Source: Sphingomonas_R arantia (lineage in GTDB: Bacteria; Pseudomonadota; Alphaproteobacteria; Sphingomonadales; Sphingomonadaceae). Taken from it: a stretch of 64,000 nt of DNA. Positions 17,216-26,360 of this stretch are shown piece after piece. The stretch's first letter is position 1. Every line of letters starts with the position of its first letter. The position numbers were made by a program, and so were the translations under genes. The stretch lies in the NCBI RefSeq assembly GCF_042682045.1, contig NZ_JBHUGS010000002.1:1157754-1221753 (forward strand). The letters run 5' to 3'. The notes under the pieces are model-generated. The model was not told the DNA's origin, made no database searches, and saw only the letters and a list, made by a program, of their open reading frames with translations.

Positions 17216-17380
17216 AGGCCGATCCAACCGGACCGTCTTAGGAAGTCGTGCCCGACACGACATGAGTCGCATACGACCCTACCGCTTTACGTGCGGTGAA
17301 CGGCGGCCCGTGGTCACCGTGAAAACCCCAGAAACCGTTATCCCGGACTGATCCCGGATCCCGCTCCTGCCGCGAACGCC

Positions 17381-18337
17381 TCAAGCTGCGCCCGCCTCCC
17401 CCTCGACCGCCGCCAGGCTCTCCAGCGTGATCCCGTACTTGCTCGAACAAAACTCGCACGCGACCTCGATCACGCCCGCCTCGTCCGCCATCCCGATCCG
17501 CTCGTCCTCCGGGAACCGCGCCAGCACCTCACGAAAATGATCCGGATTGCACCGGCACCCGCGCGTCAATGTCGCCGGCGCCAGCACGCGGACCTCGTCC
17601 TCCTCATGAAACAGCCGCCAGACGATATCGGTCAGCGGCAACGTCGGATCGGTCAGCTCCTCCGGCTTCGCCGTCGACGCCAGCACCGCGACATGGTCCC
17701 ACTCCGGATGGTCGAGCCGCGTATGGATGCGGTCGCGGCCCTCCTCGCCCTCGGGCAGATGCTGGATCATCAGCCCGCCCGCGACATGCCCGTCCCGCGC
17801 GTTGCCGACGATGCTGAGCCGCACCAGGCTCGGGATCTGCTCCGACTGCGCGAAATAACGCTCCGCCGCCTCGGCCAGCGACGCGCCCTCCAGCGGCACG
17901 ATCCCCTGATAACGTTCGCCCGACGTCACCTGGTCGAACGTGATCGCCAGATATCCCGGCCCGAACAGCGCGAACAGCGACGGATCGACCGGCATCTCGG
18001 CCAGCCGCTCGGCATCGTGCCGCACATAACCGCGCATCACGCCCGCCCGGTAATCGCACACTAGCAGATCGATCACCCCGCCCTCGGTCTGCGCCTGCAA
18101 CGTCAGCTGCCCCGCCGCATCCTTCAGCAACGACCCGAGCAAAGCGGTCAGCGTCAGCGCTTCCGCCAAGACCCGTTCGATCGCAGGGGGATAGGCGTGA
18201 CGGCTGAGGATCGAGTCGAGCGCCGGCCCGATCCGCACCACCCGCCCGCGCGCATGCCGCCCCGGGATCATGAACCCCAGCGCCTGGTCCAGATGTTCGG
18301 TCGGCGGCGGGGTCGGCCCGTCATACGTGCTGGCCAA
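17381..18337 (-). CDS. hslO: Hsp33 family redox-regulated chaperone HslO
   Basis: Cytoplasmic holdase chaperone activated by oxidation of a C-terminal zinc centre. The 318 residues have the Hsp33 N-terminal fold (GLMIQHLPEGEE, GYLAITFDQVTSGERYQGIV) and the four-Cys switch: RGCRCNPDHF (CXC, near residue 265) and VACEFCSSKYG (CXXC, near 300). Third gene of the conserved alphaproteobacterial argD-argF-hslO group, although family A repeats of about 115 bp lie between argF and hslO. Confidence 0.96.
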   Translation of the reverse strand: MASTYDGPTPPPTEHLDQALGFMIPGRHARGRVVRIGPALDSILSRHAYPPAIERVLAEALTLTALLGSLLKDAAGQLTLQAQTEGGVIDLLVCDYRAGVMRGYVRHDAERLAEMPVDPSLFALFGPGYLAITFDQVTSGERYQGIVPLEGASLAEAAERYFAQSEQIPSLVRLSIVGNARDGHVAGGLMIQHLPEGEEGRDRIHTRLDHPEWDHVAVLASTAKPEELTDPTLPLTDIVWRLFHEEDEVRVLAPATLTRGCRCNPDHFREVLARFPEDERIGMADEAGVIEVACEFCSSKYGITLESLAAVEGEAGAA

Positions 18338-18397
18338 GAGGCGTCATCCTGCGGTTTCAATTGAGGACAAAGATAGGGGCGACCGCGAGCCTTCTAA

Positions 18398-18513
18398 AGC
18401 CCCTCTCCTTCAAGGGAGGGGTTGGGGTGGGGGCAACAGCACCTCACCCGCAGCGTTGCAACAATGACGAGGTCAGCCCCACCCCAACCCCTCCCCTAAA
18501 GGAGAGGGGCTGA
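18398..18513. repeat. Inverted pair of family A palindromic repeats
   Basis: AAGCCCCTCTCCTTCAAGGG at 18398 and its reverse-complement copy ending at 18513 (CTAAAGGAGAGGGGCTGA) bracket a spacer of about 40 bp containing GGCAACAGCACC. The same pair, with the same GGCAACAGCACC after the left arm, occurs at 29973-30090. Confidence 0.85.
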
Positions 18514-18523
18514 GAACAGCCCC

Positions 18524-19462
18524 CTACAACCGCCCGAAACACCACAGCAACACCGACTTCTGCGCGTGCAGCCGGTTCTCCGCCTCGTCCCAGATCGCGG
18601 ACTGCGGGCCGTCGATCACCGCCTCGACCACCTCCTCGCCGCGGTGCGCGGGCAGGCAGTGCAGGAACACCGCCTCGGGCGCCGCATCCGCCAACAGCGC
18701 CTCGGTCACCTGATACGGCATCATCGCCGCCAGCTTCTCCTCGACATGGTCCTGCCCCATCGAGATCCAGGTGTCGGTCACGATCACGTCGGCCCCCGCC
18801 GCCGCCTCGGCTGCATCGCGCGACACCGCGAACCGGCTCCCCCGCGTCCAGGCGTTCGCCACCACCACCGGCGACGGATCATAGCCCTCCGGACACGCGG
18901 CCCGCACGTCGAACTTCATCAGGCTCCCGGCCTCCACGATCGAATGGAGCACGTTGTTGCCGTCGCCCAGCCAGGTCCACACCGTCCCGGCCAGCCGCCC
19001 GGTGCGGTCGAGCACGGTCAGCATGTCGGCCATGATCTGGCACGGATGGCTGAAATCGGTCAGCCCGTTGATGACCGGCACCGTCGCGTGCGCCGCCATC
19101 TCCTGCACCTTCTCGTGGTCGTCGGTGCGGATCATGATCGCGTCGACATAACGGCTCAGCACGCGCGCCGTATCGGCCACGCTCTCGCCGCGGCCGAGCT
19201 GCATCGTGCCGGCATCCATCACGATCGTCGTGCCGCCCAGCTGGCGCATCGCCATGTCGAACGACACGCGCGTCCGGGTCGAGTTCTTTTCGAAGATCAT
19301 CGCCAGCGTGTAGCCGGCCAGCGGCGCATCGGCGTCGACACGCCCGCGTGGCCAGCCCGCGCGCGCCGCCTTGCGGTCCAGTGCGTCGGCCAGCATCGCG
19401 GCGATCCCGTCGGGGCCGGCGTCGACTAGGTCGATGAAATTGCGGTCGGTCGTCATGGTCAT
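18524..19462 (-). CDS. argF: Ornithine carbamoyltransferase
   Basis: Makes citrulline from ornithine and carbamoyl phosphate in arginine synthesis. The 312 residues contain the carbamoyl-phosphate motif in FEKNSTRTRVSFDMAMRQLG, the segment INGLTDFSHPCQIMADMLTV, the ornithine loop TWISMGQDHVEEK and the Cys motif FLHCLPAHRGEEV. The start at 19462 has GGTGGAG at good spacing; the open frame continues upstream to 19561 without homology. Follows argD by about 110 bp. Confidence 0.96.
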   Translation of the reverse strand: MTMTTDRNFIDLVDAGPDGIAAMLADALDRKAARAGWPRGRVDADAPLAGYTLAMIFEKNSTRTRVSFDMAMRQLGGTTIVMDAGTMQLGRGESVADTARVLSRYVDAIMIRTDDHEKVQEMAAHATVPVINGLTDFSHPCQIMADMLTVLDRTGRLAGTVWTWLGDGNNVLHSIVEAGSLMKFDVRAACPEGYDPSPVVVANAWTRGSRFAVSRDAAEAAAGADVIVTDTWISMGQDHVEEKLAAMMPYQVTEALLADAAPEAVFLHCLPAHRGEEVVEAVIDGPQSAIWDEAENRLHAQKSVLLWCFGRL

Positions 19463-19571
19463 ATCTGTCGCTCCACCCACGCGCCGCCCGGTTCGATCGT
19501 GCCCGGACGGGTGGGAAAAGATGGCTGCGTCCGGCGCCTGCACGCCGGACGCGTCTGTCACGCTGTCGCGA

Positions 19572-20762
19572 TCACTCGTCGGCCGGCGGCACGTAGAGGC
19601 GCGCCGCCTCCGATACCGTCGCGACGAACTCGTCGATGTGGCTCTGCTCGATGATCAGCGGCGGCAACACGCGCACCACATTCTCGCCCGCCGCCACGGT
19701 CAGCACATGATGATGATCGCGCAGATGCGCCACGAACCGCCGACTGTCGGTCTTCATCTTCAGGCCGAGCATCAGCCCCGTGCCGCGCACGCTGTCGAAC
19801 AGCGTATCGTGGTTCGGGATCATCTGCTCCAGCGCCTGCCGCAACCGCTCGCCGCTCGCCTGCACCTGCTCCAGGAAACCCGGTTCCAGGATCACGTCCA
19901 GCACCGCATTGCCCGCCGCCATCGCCAGCGGATTGCCGCCATAGGTCGACCCGTGCGTGCCCGCGACCATGCCCTTGGCGGCCTCCTTCGTCGCCAGGCA
20001 CGCGCCCAGCGGAAAACCGCCGCCGATCCCCTTAGCGGTCGCGACGATGTCCGGCCGCACGTCGTACAACTCATGCGCATACATCGCGCCCGTCCGCGCG
20101 ACGCCGCACTGCACCTCGTCCAGCACCAGCATCAGCCCGCGCTCGTCGCAGATTCGGCGCAGGCCGTGCAGGAACGCCCGCGATGCCGGCCGGATGCCGC
20201 CCTCGCCCTGGATCGGCTCGACCAGAAAGCCCGCCGTCGTCTCGTCCACCAGCGCCTCGGCCGCCGCCAGATCGTCGAACGGCGCATAGGCGAAGCCCGG
20301 CAGCAACGGCTCGAACCCGCCGCGCATCTTGTCCTGGTCGGTCGCCGAGATCGTGCCGAGCGTCCGGCCGTGGAACGCATTCTGGAACGTGATCAGCGTC
20401 GTGCGTTCCGGATTGCCGTTGACGAAGTGATAGCGCCGCGCGGTCTTGATCGCGCACTCCACCGCCTCCGCGCCGGAATTGGTGAAGAACACCGTGTCCG
20501 CGAACGTCACGTCGATCAGCCGTTGCGCCAGCTGCTCGCCTTGTGGACTGCCGTACAGGTTCGACACGTGCATCAGCGTCGCGACCTGCTCCTGCAGCTT
20601 CGCGGTCAGATGCGGATGGCCATGCCCCAGAAGGTTCACCGCGATCCCGCTCGCGAAATCGAGATAGCGCGTGCCGTCCTCGCCGATCAGGTAGCAGCCT
20701 TCGCCGCGCACCGGTCGCACGCCGCACCGTGGGTAGACGGGCATCAGCGGGGTGATCGGCAT
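19572..20762 (-). CDS. argD: Acetylornithine/succinyldiaminopimelate aminotransferase
   Basis: PLP-dependent class III transaminase acting on N-acetylglutamate semialdehyde. The 396 residues include VFFTNSGAEAVECAIKTARR, FHGRTLGTISATDQ, LVEPIQGEGGI, the PLP site LDEVQCGVARTG and the lysine in VATAKGIGGGFPLGA, with GTHGSTYGGNPLAMAAG after it. Length is typical. argD-argF-hslO is the common alphaproteobacterial order. Only about 40 bp separate the start from an upstream terminator, so its promoter must be compact. Confidence 0.96.
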   Translation of the reverse strand: MPITPLMPVYPRCGVRPVRGEGCYLIGEDGTRYLDFASGIAVNLLGHGHPHLTAKLQEQVATLMHVSNLYGSPQGEQLAQRLIDVTFADTVFFTNSGAEAVECAIKTARRYHFVNGNPERTTLITFQNAFHGRTLGTISATDQDKMRGGFEPLLPGFAYAPFDDLAAAEALVDETTAGFLVEPIQGEGGIRPASRAFLHGLRRICDERGLMLVLDEVQCGVARTGAMYAHELYDVRPDIVATAKGIGGGFPLGACLATKEAAKGMVAGTHGSTYGGNPLAMAAGNAVLDVILEPGFLEQVQASGERLRQALEQMIPNHDTLFDSVRGTGLMLGLKMKTDSRRFVAHLRDHHHVLTVAAGENVVRVLPPLIIEQSHIDEFVATVSEAARLYVPPADE

Positions 20763-20804
20763 GACGGCAACTCCTGTCGGTACTGGAAACGGCTCCGGAA
20801 ACGC

Positions 20805-20832
20805 AAAAAGGCGGCCGATGACGCGGCCGCCT
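20805..20832 (-). terminator. Terminator of the DUF3829-type lipoprotein gene
   Basis: AGGCGGCC (20810-20817) and GGCCGCCT (20825-20832) form an 8-bp stem followed on the minus strand by TTTTT (20805-20809). It lies between the lipoprotein gene at 20900 and argD. Confidence 0.85.
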
Positions 20833-20899
20833 GCGAATCGCTATAACGTCGGGAGAAGGCGGGGGAAAGCGTCATCCGCACCCCCCGCCTGCCCTCCAG

Positions 20900-21823
20900 T
20901 CAGGTGGCCGGGATCGTCGTCATGCCCGCGGCGGTCACCGCGCTGTTGTAACTGTCGACCACGCGCTGGCGATCGCTCTCGTCCTTGCGGGACTTGTAGT
21001 CGCGCCATGCCCCGATCATCGACGCGCCGTCGCCCGCCAAGATGGCGAAGCCCGCCTTGTCGCTCGCCGCGGTCGGGCCTTTGGGCGTCGCCTTCGACAA
21101 TGCGGTCACCGCCGCCTCGAATTCGGGCAGCATCCGGTCCGCGGCGGCGATGTCGTTCGCAATCACGGCGCTCGTGAAGCGGTCGCCCTTCTGCATCATC
21201 TCAACCATGGCGGCGTGCCCGTCATAGCCCGCCTTGCGCAGCGCGGCGATCCTCGCGGTCGCGGCCACCTGCTCCTGCTCGCGCAACGCCGCGTCGAACG
21301 CGACCAGCGCCTGCTCGACCTCGTCCATCGCCTTCAGCAGCGGCGCATCCGCCGCCTTGCCCTTGGCCAGCGCATCCTCGCGATACGCCCGCGTCTTGTA
21401 ATAGGTATCGAGCGTCTCGGCCTGACCGAACAGCGCCTCCAGCTTGGCGATCAACGGGGCCGCCGCTGCATCGGCCGCCGCGGTCGTTTCATCGCCGGGC
21501 AGCGCGCGCGCCTCCTTCAGCTTGCTCGTCGCCAGCGTCAGGTGCGTGGAGGCGGGGAAATAGATGTCGCGCTTCGGATCGGCCTGCGGGATGTTCAGCT
21601 CGCGATATCCGGTCGCGAAATCGCGCAGGCCCGCCTGCGGATCGATCAGGTCGTTATACGCCTCGGTGTACATCTTGCGCTTCTGCGCCGCGGCTTCGCC
21701 GGGCTGGTTCCCGGACCCGACCGCCGCCGTGCCGTTGCCCGGCAAGCCCTTGTCGCACGCGCTCAGCCCAAGCGCCGCCAAGACCGAAACCATCAGTACG
21801 CCATATCTGTAGACCACGTTCAT
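20900..21823 (-). CDS. YiiG/DUF3829-like lipoprotein
   Basis: A 307-residue lipoprotein: signal peptide GVLMVSVLAALGLSAC with the lipobox Cys, then a long, mostly helical domain (KMYTEAYNDLIDPQAGLRDF, KLEALFGQAETLDTYYKTRAY, ATARIAALRKAGYDG). The helical pattern fits the DUF3829/YiiG family, whose role is unknown. Most likely attached to a periplasmic face of a membrane. Start at 21823 chosen because a GGGGGGAGA ribosome site immediately precedes it; the open frame to 21850 has no signal of its own. Confidence 0.75.
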   Translation of the reverse strand: MNVVYRYGVLMVSVLAALGLSACDKGLPGNGTAAVGSGNQPGEAAAQKRKMYTEAYNDLIDPQAGLRDFATGYRELNIPQADPKRDIYFPASTHLTLATSKLKEARALPGDETTAAADAAAAPLIAKLEALFGQAETLDTYYKTRAYREDALAKGKAADAPLLKAMDEVEQALVAFDAALREQEQVAATARIAALRKAGYDGHAAMVEMMQKGDRFTSAVIANDIAAADRMLPEFEAAVTALSKATPKGPTAASDKAGFAILAGDGASMIGAWRDYKSRKDESDRQRVVDSYNSAVTAAGMTTIPAT

Positions 21824-21859
21824 TCTCCCCCCAGGAAACAACGAATCCACAGCTCCAGG

Positions 21860-22696
21860 TCAGCTCTTCAGCCGCCATCCCTTGCGGATCAGCGTGTAGC
21901 ACAGCGCGCCAAGCGCCACGTTCACGCCCAGCAGCACCAGCCCACCCAGAAGCACAGGCGAATCGGTCGTCCCGATGAAGCCGTAGCGGAAGCCGGAGAT
22001 GACGTAGAAGAACGGGTTCAGATGGCTCAGCGTCTGGAACACGCCGTGCAGGCTGTCGATCGAATAGAACGTCCCCGACAGCAGCGACAGTGGCGCCACG
22101 ACGAAATTGGTCACCGCCGCGGCATGATCGAACTTGTCCGCCCAGATCGAGGTCAGCAGCCCCAGGAACCCGAGCATCGACGCACCCAGCAGCCCGAACC
22201 AGATCAACGCCAGCGGATGATGCGGCACGATCTGCACCCCTGGCCAGAACGCCATCGCCAGCCACACCGCAAAGCCGACCAGGATCGCGCGGGTCACCGC
22301 GGCCCCGACCAGCCCGGCGACCAGCTCACCCGTCGACAGCGGCGGCATAAGGTAATCGACGATCGTCCCCTGCATCTTGCCGACCAGCAACGAGAAGCTC
22401 GCATTGGCGAACGCATTCTGCATCATGCCCATCACGATCAGGCCCGGTGCCACGAACGTCGCGAACGGCCGGCCGAGCACGGTGCGCTCCCCGCCGCCCA
22501 GCGCGACCGTGAAAATCACGAGAAACAGCAGCGTGGTGATCGCCGGCGCCCAGATGGTCTGCAGTTGCACCTTGAAGAAACGACGCACCTCCTTCACATA
22601 GAGCGCTGTCATTCCCCCCCAGTTGACGAACGGGATCACGGGCACGCCCGGTGGGGACAAAGTCATCTTTGGGGGCTGTTCGGTCGTCGGTGTCAT
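21860..22696 (-). CDS. ABC-2 type transporter permease
   Basis: A 278-residue integral membrane subunit of an ABC exporter, similar to NodJ/YadH-type ABC-2 permeases. The N-terminal cytoplasmic piece precedes YVKEVRRFFKVQLQTIWAPA; then six hydrophobic helices (ITTLLFLVIFTVALGGGE, AFVAPGLIVMGMMQNAF-like, AAVTRAILVGFAVWLAMAFW, LIWFGLLGASMLGFLGLL, FVVAPLSLLSGTFYSIDSL, VLLGGLVLLGVNVALGALCY). No ATPase gene adjoins it in the window. Start at 22696; longer frames antisense to gcrA are not credible. Confidence 0.88.
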   Translation of the reverse strand: MTPTTEQPPKMTLSPPGVPVIPFVNWGGMTALYVKEVRRFFKVQLQTIWAPAITTLLFLVIFTVALGGGERTVLGRPFATFVAPGLIVMGMMQNAFANASFSLLVGKMQGTIVDYLMPPLSTGELVAGLVGAAVTRAILVGFAVWLAMAFWPGVQIVPHHPLALIWFGLLGASMLGFLGLLTSIWADKFDHAAAVTNFVVAPLSLLSGTFYSIDSLHGVFQTLSHLNPFFYVISGFRYGFIGTTDSPVLLGGLVLLGVNVALGALCYTLIRKGWRLKS

Positions 22697-22745
22697 GGGC
22701 TGATGCCTAGCGCCGGACCAGGCCCCCCGCAAGGAGCGTACGACC

Positions 22746-23555
22746 ATGAGCTGGACCGACGAGCGCATCGAGCAGCTCCGAAAGCTGTGGGAAGCCGGCA
22801 ACACCGCCAGCCAGATTGCCGAGGAACTGGGCGGGGTCAGCCGCAACGCCGTGATCGGCAAGGCCCATCGCCTGGGTCTCCAGTCGCGCCCGTCGCCAGT
22901 GCGCTCCGCCGGTGCCGCCAGCTCGGCCGCACCCGCCGCCCCGGCCGCAGCAGCACCCGTTGCACCGGCCCCGGTCGCTGCTCCCGTGGCAGCACCCGTC
23001 GCCTCGGCCCCCGTCGCAGCGGCACCCGTTCGCGCTGCACCGCCGGTCGCACCGACCCCCACCGCGCCGACCCCGGCCGCCGCCAAACCCGCCGACGAAC
23101 CCGCGCCGTTCGACGAGGATGACGCCGACACCCAGACGGATGCCGAAGCAGCACCCGTCCGCTCGACGGTGCGCGAGATCGAAACCGCGATCTCCACCAT
23201 GCCGGTCGCCGCACCGCAGCCGGTGATCCGCTCGGTCGGCCCCGGCGGTTTCCTCCGCCAGGGTCCCGGCGATCAGCAGCCGCCCGCCACGCCCGCCCCC
23301 CCGCGTCGCTTGGTCCCCGCCAAGCCGTCGTCCGACATCGCCGGCAAGACCGGGCTGCTTGATCTGAGCGACAAGATCTGCAAATGGCCGATCGGCCACC
23401 CGGGCGAGCCGGACTTCCACTTCTGCGGCAAGCCGATCAACCCCGGCTTCCCCTATTGCCTCGACCATTGCTCGGTCGCCTATCAGGCGCAGCTCCCGCG
23501 CCGCGACCGCCGCCCCCCGCCGCCCCTGCCGTTCGGCGGCCCGCGCGTCCGCTAA
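22746..23555 (+). CDS. gcrA: GcrA cell cycle regulator
   Basis: Alphaproteobacterial cell-cycle transcription factor that binds sigma-70 and acts on promoters with methylated GANTC sites. The N-terminal DNA-binding region MSWTDERIEQLRKLWEAGNT...SRNAVIGKAHRLGL (residues 1-45) is diagnostic. A long Ala/Pro-rich linker (about 48-125) is followed by a basic/Pro region and the conserved C-terminal domain with Cys residues: KICKWPIGHPGEPDFHFCGK and PYCLDHCSVAYQ. At 269 residues it is longer than Caulobacter GcrA (about 173), mostly from the linker. Confidence 0.96.
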   Translation: MSWTDERIEQLRKLWEAGNTASQIAEELGGVSRNAVIGKAHRLGLQSRPSPVRSAGAASSAAPAAPAAAAPVAPAPVAAPVAAPVASAPVAAAPVRAAPPVAPTPTAPTPAAAKPADEPAPFDEDDADTQTDAEAAPVRSTVREIETAISTMPVAAPQPVIRSVGPGGFLRQGPGDQQPPATPAPPRRLVPAKPSSDIAGKTGLLDLSDKICKWPIGHPGEPDFHFCGKPINPGFPYCLDHCSVAYQAQLPRRDRRPPPPLPFGGPRVR

Positions 23556-23565
23556 ACCGATGCGC

Positions 23566-23647
23566 CCGTACCCCCGCGCAGGCGGGGGTCCAGAGCCACA
23601 AGCGATACCGTGTGTGGCTCTGGCCCCCCGCCTGCGCGGGGATACGG
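23566..23647. repeat. Long family B palindrome
   Basis: A nearly perfect inverted repeat with arms of over 30 bp: CCCCCGCGCAGGCGGGGGTC with CAGAGCCACA, then a 9-bp loop, then TGTGGCTCTG and CCCCCCGCCTGCGCGGGG. It lies between gcrA and the PBP gene and may act as a bidirectional terminator-like or REP structure. Confidence 0.85.
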
Positions 23648-23758
23648 ACGGTAGCCAGTTTACCCTCGATCAGTCCTACGTGAAACGCCCCGGACTCTTG
23701 CCGGGCGCACGACAAACCCCCTCGCATCACCGGCGTCCTGTCCATATAGGACACCGGG

Positions 23759-25903
23759 ATGGACCTGACCCCGCTCGATCCCGATGATGCCCCCCGCCCC
23801 GGCTCCGGCCCCGGCTGGCACGGCAGCCCCGGTCCCCATTCCGGCGCCCAGGGCGGCGGGCAGCATCCGAGCTACGATCCCACCACCCATGTCCTGACTC
23901 CCATTCCGCCGCGCCGCCGTCGCTGGCCGCGCTGGCTCGGCTGGCGGCGCGTCGTCGGCGGCGGCTTCCTGCTGTTCCTCGTCATGATCGCCTGGCTCGC
24001 GATTACCGCGCCGCTGTCAAAGTCGCTCCGCCCGATCGCCCCGCCCAGCGTCACTTTGCTCTCCGCCGGCGGCCGCGCGATCGCCCGACGCGGCGCGGTG
24101 ATCGACAAACCCGTCGACGTCACCAAACTCCCCGACCATGTCGGCGAAGCGTTCATGGCGATCGAGGACCGCCGTTTCCGTTCGCATCTCGGCATAGATC
24201 CGCAGGGGATCGCGCGCGCCGCCTGGGCCAATGTCCGCGCCGGCGGCGTCCGCGAAGGCGGCAGCACGATCACGCAACAGCTCGCCAAGGTCGCGTTCCT
24301 CGATTCGGACCGCACCGCCGGCCGCAAGCTGCGTGAGGTCATGATCGCCTTCTGGCTCGAGGCGTGGCTGACGAAGGACGACATCCTCTCGCGCTACCTG
24401 TCCAACGTCTATTTCGGCGACAACGTCTACGGCCTGCGCGCCGCCGCCCGCCACTATTTCGACAAGCGCCCGGAACAGCTCAACATCGGCGAATCGGCCA
24501 TGCTCGCCGGCCTGATGAAGGCCCCCTCGCGGCTCGCGCCCACCTCCAACCTGGCCGGTGCCCGCGCGCGGCAGAAGCTGGTCGTCGCCGCGATGGAGGA
24601 TGCCAAGTTCATCGACGCCGCCACCGCCGCGCGTGTCCGCCCCGCCCGGCTCCACGTCCGCACCGTCGGCTCGCTCCCCACCGGCACCTATTTCGCCGAC
24701 TGGGCGATGCCCCAGGCGCGCGACCGGGCCGGCACGCTCTATGCCGAACAGACCGTCGCCACCACGCTCGACGATCGGATGCAGCGCGCCGCCGTCCGCG
24801 CCGTCAACCGCGCGGCACTCGGCGGCGCCCAGGTCGCCCTCGTCGCGATGCGCCCGAACGGCGAGGTCGTCGCGATGATCGGCGGCCGCGACTACAAGGG
24901 CAGCAGCTTCAACCGCGCGACGCAGGCCCGTCGCCAGCCGGGATCGACGTTCAAGCTGTTCGTCTACCTCGCCGCGCTCCGCGCCGGCATGTCGCCGACC
25001 GACATGGTCGCCGATCGCCCGATCACCGTGGAGGGCTGGTCCCCCGCCAACAGCGACCGCAAATATCGCGGAGACATCACGCTGCGCCAGGCTTTCGCCG
25101 TGTCGAGCAACGTCGCGGCCGTGCGCCTCCAGGAACAGGTCGGTCGAGACAAGGTCATCCGCGCCGCCCGCGACCTGGGCGTCGTCAGCCCGCTGCGCTC
25201 CGATCCCAGCCTCGCGCTCGGCACGTCGGGCATGACCCTGCTCGAACTCACCTCCGCCTTCGCCGCGGTCGCGGACGACGCCTATCCGGTCAAGCCGCAC
25301 GGCCTGCCCGCGGAGGAACGCAGCTGGTTCGACAAGGTCTGGGACCGGCAGAGCAGCTTCGGCCGGGCGCGCCACGACGCGCTGCTCGACCTGCTGTCCG
25401 CCACCGTGAACCAGGGCACCGGCCGCAACGCCGCGCTCCGCACGCAGGTGTTCGGCAAGACCGGTACGACGCAGAACAACCGCGATGCGATCTTCATCGG
25501 CTTCGCGGGTGATATCGTGACCGGCGTCTGGGTCGGCAACGACGACAACACGCCGCTCAAGGGCGTCGCCGGCGGTGGCCTGCCCGCCCGCATCTGGCGC
25601 GATTTCATGGCCAGCGCGATCGGCAGCGCGCCGCTCGTCCCCGCCGCCACCAAACGCCCCGCCACGCGGGTGGACGAGGTCCTGCCCGGCCTGGACGTGG
25701 ACATCCCGCCGATCACCGTCGGCGACGTCACGATCGGGCTCGACCGCGACGGCCTGACGGTCGCCCCCGCGGGCGGCCCGGACCTGCGCCGCGATACCGC
25801 CCCGGACCGCGAACCGGCCGAACCGCAGGACCGCCGGCTCGACACCCCGCTCCCGCGCGGCGACCCGGAGGACGCGGAACCATTGCTCCGCGACGAACGC
25901 TAA
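23759..25903 (+). CDS. PBP1A-family bifunctional penicillin-binding protein
   Basis: Class A PBP that polymerises and cross-links peptidoglycan. The 714 residues have a Pro/Gly-rich cytoplasmic N-terminus, a membrane anchor (VVGGGFLLFLVMIAWLAI, about 62-80), a GT51 glycosyltransferase domain (AIEDRRFRSHLGID; GGSTITQQLAK) and a transpeptidase domain with the three active-site motifs: STFK in RRQPGSTFKLF, SSN in FAVSSNVA and KTG in VFGKTGTTQNN. The C-terminal tail is Asp/Pro-rich. Paralogous class A PBPs are usual, so no gene symbol is given. Confidence 0.94.
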   Translation: MDLTPLDPDDAPRPGSGPGWHGSPGPHSGAQGGGQHPSYDPTTHVLTPIPPRRRRWPRWLGWRRVVGGGFLLFLVMIAWLAITAPLSKSLRPIAPPSVTLLSAGGRAIARRGAVIDKPVDVTKLPDHVGEAFMAIEDRRFRSHLGIDPQGIARAAWANVRAGGVREGGSTITQQLAKVAFLDSDRTAGRKLREVMIAFWLEAWLTKDDILSRYLSNVYFGDNVYGLRAAARHYFDKRPEQLNIGESAMLAGLMKAPSRLAPTSNLAGARARQKLVVAAMEDAKFIDAATAARVRPARLHVRTVGSLPTGTYFADWAMPQARDRAGTLYAEQTVATTLDDRMQRAAVRAVNRAALGGAQVALVAMRPNGEVVAMIGGRDYKGSSFNRATQARRQPGSTFKLFVYLAALRAGMSPTDMVADRPITVEGWSPANSDRKYRGDITLRQAFAVSSNVAAVRLQEQVGRDKVIRAARDLGVVSPLRSDPSLALGTSGMTLLELTSAFAAVADDAYPVKPHGLPAEERSWFDKVWDRQSSFGRARHDALLDLLSATVNQGTGRNAALRTQVFGKTGTTQNNRDAIFIGFAGDIVTGVWVGNDDNTPLKGVAGGGLPARIWRDFMASAIGSAPLVPAATKRPATRVDEVLPGLDVDIPPITVGDVTIGLDRDGLTVAPAGGPDLRRDTAPDREPAEPQDRRLDTPLPRGDPEDAEPLLRDER

Positions 25904-25909
25904 CCGGCC

Positions 25910-26161
25910 ATGACCGACACCATCGCCGACCTGCGCCGCCGCATGGAGGCCGCCGCCGCGGCACTCGATTTCGAGGAGGCGCAACGCCTCCGCAACGCGC
26001 TCGCCGCGCTCGAAACCGACGGCCTGCGCGAACAGCAGCCCGGCGCCATGGGCCTCGGCACCAGCCAGCAGCGCATGCAACCACCCCCCGGCTGGGTCCG
26101 CCCCACCAAACCCGACAACATGACCACCGGCCGCCCCAAACCCCGCCGCCCCGGAACGTAA
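25910..26161 (+). CDS. Small UVR-motif (UvrB/UvrC motif) protein
   Basis: An 83-residue protein whose N-terminal half is one UVR helical hairpin: TIADLRRRMEAAAAALDFEE followed by AQRLRNALAALE, as in the UvrB-UvrC interaction motif. The C-terminal half is Pro/Gly-rich (PPPGWVRPTKPDNMTTGRPK) and ends in basic residues. It starts 6 bp after the PBP stop, so the two are probably cotranscribed. Role unknown; a free-standing UVR hairpin could mediate protein binding. Confidence 0.8.
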   Translation: MTDTIADLRRRMEAAAAALDFEEAQRLRNALAALETDGLREQQPGAMGLGTSQQRMQPPPGWVRPTKPDNMTTGRPKPRRPGT

Positions 26162-26188
26162 GAGCGCGTCACACCCAACAACGCCAAA

Positions 26189-26338
26189 TCGTTCCCCGGC
26201 AAAGGCCGGGGCCTAGACGCAACAGCGCCCCGTTCCACCTCACCACAAACACGTCATCCCGGCGAAAGCCGGGATCTCCCTCAGTTGAGGCGCGTACCCC
26301 TAGCCAAAGGGAGATCCCGACCTACGCCGGGATGACGG
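26189..26338. repeat. Family B palindromes between UVR gene and kynU
   Basis: A short hairpin (CGTTCCCCGGCAAAGGCCGG at 26190) is followed by a long imperfect palindrome at 26252-26338, whose outer arms are CGTCATCCCGGCGAAAGCCG and its near complement ending CGCCGGGATGACG. No gene in this convergent gap. Confidence 0.8.
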
Positions 26339-26360
26339 ATGTGGTTCGGGTCAACGACCC

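Noticed and set aside
17238..17459. Possible small protein ending ARKAVGSYATHVVSGTTS downstream of hslO
   Set aside because: The tail looks protein-like, but the only start lies inside hslO in another frame and no ribosome site is visible.
24017..26080. 687-codon minus-strand open frame over the PBP gene
   Set aside because: Antisense shadow of a clear class A PBP; composition is Ala/Gly/Asp/Arg-biased without any motif.
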